NCBI GenBank assembly: GCA_012511135.1 | Contig: JAAZGQ010000151.1 | Location: 1 to 9,289 of the forward strand | Reading direction: 5' to 3' | From: Bacteroidales bacterium | GTDB taxonomy: Bacteria; Bacteroidota; Bacteroidia; Bacteroidales; UBA1402 | Length of the DNA stretch: 9,289 nt | Part shown: one piece after another, positions 6,901 to 9,289 of the stretch | How positions within the stretch are numbered: position 1 is the first letter of the stretch | Layout: each line of letters begins with the position of its first letter | Made by a program: the position numbers and the translations under genes | Notes under the pieces: model-generated | What the model was told of the DNA's origin: nothing | The model's input: the letters and a program-made list of their open reading frames with translations, nothing else | The model's database searches: none

Positions 6901-8049
6901 TTTGGGAGCCTGCAGATAAAGCCCAAAAGCTATAACTGCATAAACGGCGTTGGGAATCCACACCGCCACAAAGGGCGTTGCCGAACCCGAGAGGGCAAAA
7001 GTGCCCGACAAAGTATCGAAAAAGATATACGAAAAACTGATCAGCAGCCCCAGCCCCAAATGCAAACCGGTTCCTCCCCTCATCTTGCGCGAGGCCAGTG
7101 ACACCCCTATCAATGTGAGAATAAAGACTGAAAAAGGGAAGGAAAAGCGACGCTGATACTCCACTTCGTATTCCTTGATATTGGCCACTCCCCTGCGTTT
7201 TTGCCGGTCCAGGTATTGCCTGAGTTCCGTAGTGGTCAATTGTTCACTGAAACCTTTGGTAATGAAAAACTCTGTGGGATTCATAACAATCATTGTGTCC
7301 AGGCTGGCTCCCATACTGATGTTTTCGTGCAAGCCCTCAAAATCACGTATCAGGTATTCCATCACCCGCCAATGATAGATTGAATCCATGGCTATTCGCT
7401 TGGCGGTCATTCTGGACACCAGCTGCTGGCCTTCGTACCTTTCCATAAAGAAATTGTAGCCTATTTTTCTTTTGTCGTCGTAACGCTCCATATAAATGAT
7501 TACGCCTGGCTCCAACTCCATCTGAACGTTTCGGACATAATCGGAAGAGACTTTTCGGACGTATTGATCTTCGAATTGCAATCGTGTCTTGTTGGCCGGA
7601 GGAATTACGTAAGAACTCAGTACAAAAGTCATAGCTGCCAGCAAGGCAGCCGAAATAAAATAGGGCCTTAGCAGTCTGTTAAAACTAAGTCCACCCGACA
7701 GCATGGCAATGATCTCGGAATTTCCTGCGAGTTTTGAGGTAAAAAAGATGACCGATATAAAAATAAAGAGCGGGCTGAACTTTACTCCGAAATAAGGTAT
7801 AAAATTCAGAAAATAATCAAAGGCAATGGCCCTGGCCGGTGCTTCGTGCTGAATAAACTTATCGAATTTTTCGTTGTAATCAAATACCACCACAATGGCC
7901 AATATCATGACGATGGAAAAAAAGAAAGTACCCAGAAATTTACCAATGATATAAGTATCAATCCGCGTCAACCAAGGCTTTTCGGATTTTTCTAATCCCA
8001 GGCCCTGCATCAGCTTTTGAATTCCGGATTTAATTAAATTGCTTTTCAT
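6898..8049 (-). CDS. lptG: LptF/LptG-family permease (YjgP/YjgQ)
   Basis: The 383-residue protein has the layout of LptF/LptG, the membrane subunits of the LptB2FG transporter that extracts lipopolysaccharide from the inner membrane and passes it to LptC. Hydrophobic helices lie at about residues 38-57, 79-105 and 129-150, followed by a periplasmic beta-rich domain at about 155-300, then helices at about 303-320, 330-348 and 357-380. Family motifs include LTRIDTYIIGKFLGTFF near the start, SEIIAMLSGGLSFNRLLRPY after helix 2, SLASRKMRGGTGLHLGLG after helix 4, and the WIPN motif before the last helix. A soluble, Lys-rich leader of about 26 residues precedes the usual family start; the ATGA overlap with tgt supports this start. 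Whether it acts as LptF or LptG cannot be decided from sequence alone, so the symbol is provisional. The stop lies 14 bases from the lon stop, in convergent orientation. Confidence 0.9.
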   Translation of the reverse strand: MKSNLIKSGIQKLMQGLGLEKSEKPWLTRIDTYIIGKFLGTFFFSIVMILAIVVVFDYNEKFDKFIQHEAPARAIAFDYFLNFIPYFGVKFSPLFIFISVIFFTSKLAGNSEIIAMLSGGLSFNRLLRPYFISAALLAAMTFVLSSYVIPPANKTRLQFEDQYVRKVSSDYVRNVQMELEPGVIIYMERYDDKRKIGYNFFMERYEGQQLVSRMTAKRIAMDSIYHWRVMEYLIRDFEGLHENISMGASLDTMIVMNPTEFFITKGFSEQLTTTELRQYLDRQKRRGVANIKEYEVEYQRRFSFPFSVFILTLIGVSLASRKMRGGTGLHLGLGLLISFSYIFFDTLSGTFALSGSATPFVAVWIPNAVYAVIAFGLYLQAPK

Positions 8050-9173
8050 TGTTTAACCCATTGACTTATCATTTGCTTCTTCCATTCCGCAAAATCCTGG
8101 TTTATAATATGCTTGCGTGCTTCAGTTATCAACCAAAGATAAAAAGCAAGGTTGTGAATCGACGCCAGTTGCAAGGCCAGTAGCTCATCGGCAATGAACA
8201 AATGCCTTAGATAAGCTTTTGAATACAAAAGGTCAATGTCGGCGGCACCCCCGGCTTCGATGGGAGAAAAATCATTGGCCCAACGCTTGTTTCGCATATT
8301 GATTTTGCCCTGTTTAGTAAATAGAGAGGCATTACGGCCATTGCGTGTGGGCAACACACAATCAAACATATCTACCCCCCGCTCTATGGCTTCGAGTAAG
8401 TTTTCGGGAGTGCCCACTCCCATCAGGTAACGGGGACGATCCAGAGGCAAAATCTCGTTGACCACCTCTATCATTTCGTACATCTTTTCAGCCGGTTCAC
8501 CCACGGCCAGACCTCCAATTGCATAACCCGCACAGTCTTTGGAAGCAATGTATTCAGCCGACTGGCGCCTTAAATCAGGATACACACAACCTTGCACTAT
8601 GGGAAAATAATACTGCTCGTAGCCATACAGGGGCTCTGTTTCATTGTAACGCTGCAGGCCTCGATCCAACCAGCGATGCGTCAATTCCATAGAGCTTCGT
8701 GCATAATTATAGTCGGCTGTGCCCGGTGTACACTCGTCCAGAGCCATCATTATATCTGAACCTATAATTCGTTGAGTATCCACTACATTCTCGGGGCTGA
8801 ACAAATGCCGGGAACCATCAATATGCGATTGAAAAGTAACTCCCTCCTCTTTCATTTTGCGGCGATGCGACAAGGAATAGACTTGAAAACCTCCACTATC
8901 CGTCAGAATGGGCTTGTTCCAGGACATAAATTTATGCAGCCCGCCGGCTTCCTTCAGAATGGACAAGCCGGGGCGCAGGTACAAATGATAAGTATTGCCC
9001 AAAATAATCTGAGCTTTCACCTGAGCTTCCAGTTCCTGTTGATTGACAGCCTTGACGCTGCCGGCTGTGCCCACAGGCATAAAAATGGGGGTCTGTACCT
9101 CTCCGTGAGCTGTTTGCAGAAGGCCGGCCCTGGCCTGGCTGTTTTTGTCCCTGGCTACTAATTCAAAACTCAT
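8046..9173 (-). CDS. tgt: Queuine tRNA-ribosyltransferase (tRNA-guanine transglycosylase)
   Basis: The 375-residue enzyme exchanges guanine 34 of GUN-anticodon tRNAs for the queuosine precursor preQ1 in bacteria. It keeps the TIM-barrel signature motifs: PIFMPVGTAGSVK (29-41), ILGNTYHLYLRPG (57-69), LTDSGGFQVYSL (90-101) with the conserved active-site Asp92, GGLAVGEP in the middle, and GVDMFDCVLPTRNGRNA with the nucleophile Asp271 (equivalent to E. coli Asp264). Aligned without gaps to E. coli Tgt (offset +7), the zinc ligands Cys302, Cys304 and Cys307 become Gly309, Ala311 and Asp314 in the loop FSPIEAGGAADID, while His340 (E. coli His333) remains. The flanking YSKAYLRHLF and SIHNLAFYLW are normal, so this is not a frameshift. 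A perfect -7 element lies just upstream, and the stop overlaps the lptG start (ATGA), indicating cotranscription and coupling. Confidence 0.95.
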   Translation of the reverse strand: MSFELVARDKNSQARAGLLQTAHGEVQTPIFMPVGTAGSVKAVNQQELEAQVKAQIILGNTYHLYLRPGLSILKEAGGLHKFMSWNKPILTDSGGFQVYSLSHRRKMKEEGVTFQSHIDGSRHLFSPENVVDTQRIIGSDIMMALDECTPGTADYNYARSSMELTHRWLDRGLQRYNETEPLYGYEQYYFPIVQGCVYPDLRRQSAEYIASKDCAGYAIGGLAVGEPAEKMYEMIEVVNEILPLDRPRYLMGVGTPENLLEAIERGVDMFDCVLPTRNGRNASLFTKQGKINMRNKRWANDFSPIEAGGAADIDLLYSKAYLRHLFIADELLALQLASIHNLAFYLWLITEARKHIINQDFAEWKKQMISQWVKQ

Positions 9174-9189
9174 GCGCTGGAATTTCAGG

Positions 9190-9197
9190 CAAAGATA
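9190..9197 (-). promoter_or_regulatory. Bacteroidota -7 element ahead of tgt
   Basis: On the minus strand TATCTTTG (9197-9190) perfectly matches TAnnTTTG and lies 16 bases before the tgt ATG, so the leader would be very short. I find no TTG at 17-23 bases upstream, so the -33 half is missing or weak. The same nine bases, TATCTTTGC, form the -7 region of the lon-cluster promoter. Confidence 0.45.
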
Positions 9198-9210
9198 ACA
9201 TTTTGCCCAC

Positions 9211-9289
9211 TTAGATAAGCTCTTCCAGACTGTTTTTTATGCATAAGGCTGCCGGTGATTCCGGAGCATATTCCACTATACTTTGTCCC
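9211..9289 (-). CDS. C-terminal fragment of an unidentified protein, possibly a MinD/ParA-type ATPase
   Basis: From the right edge an open minus-strand frame of 25 codons runs to a TAA at 9213-9211. The visible tail contains GQSIVEYAPESPAAL and ends in NSLEELI. The pattern G-x-S/P-I/V-V-x-Y-x-P-x-S-x-A/G-A followed by an amphipathic helix resembles the C-termini of MinD/ParA-superfamily ATPases, but 25 residues are too few to be sure and other families could end like this. Only 37 bases separate its stop from the tgt start, on the same strand, so it may share a transcript with tgt in addition to the local tgt promoter. The rest of the gene lies outside the window. Confidence 0.4.
   Translation of the reverse strand, partial: GQSIVEYAPESPAALCIKNSLEELI

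Overview
The window looks like chromosomal backbone of a Bacteroidota bacterium, most likely of the order Bacteroidales. The evidence is the gene families (FAS1 lipoprotein, beta-helix lipoprotein, PepD, membrane-anchored OmpH/Skp-like protein, Lon, LptF/LptG-family permease, Tgt), start codons without obvious Shine-Dalgarno sequences, and three perfect matches to the Bacteroidota -7 promoter element TAnnTTTG placed just where promoters are expected. I see no insertion sequence, phage gene, CRISPR array, tRNA or rRNA, and no intergenic stretch longer than about 150 bases.

Layout. The left end (minus strand) holds the N-terminal part of a FAS1/fasciclin lipoprotein cut by the window edge. Then comes a minus-strand pair, pepD followed by a beta-helix lipoprotein, joined by a one-base stop/start overlap (TAATG) and ending in a small hairpin plus T-tract. 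A 145-base divergent intergenic region (3441-3585) carries two interlocked promoters. To its right on the plus strand lies a compact cluster: a 64-residue single-span membrane protein, a membrane-anchored Skp/OmpH-like protein, and the ATP-dependent protease Lon. lon converges on a minus-strand pair, tgt followed by lptG, which overlap by ATGA; an inverted repeat with T-rich flanks on both sides sits at the convergence. At the right edge a 25-codon C-terminal fragment of another minus-strand gene remains.

How the genes relate. The plus-strand cluster is plausibly linked to envelope and protein quality control (a tethered periplasmic coiled-coil protein and a cytoplasmic protease). The tgt-lptG pair joins tRNA queuosine modification with a lipopolysaccharide-export permease; I know of no mechanistic link, but neighbouring genes of these kinds are familiar in Bacteroidota.

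The most notable molecular feature is that Tgt has lost the three cysteines of the zinc site typical of the family, keeping only the histidine, while its catalytic aspartates are intact. This is probably a lineage trait rather than a defect. I do not see a clearly new defence or mobile system; the remaining findings concern promoter architecture, start-site choice and a few poorly understood small or accessory proteins.
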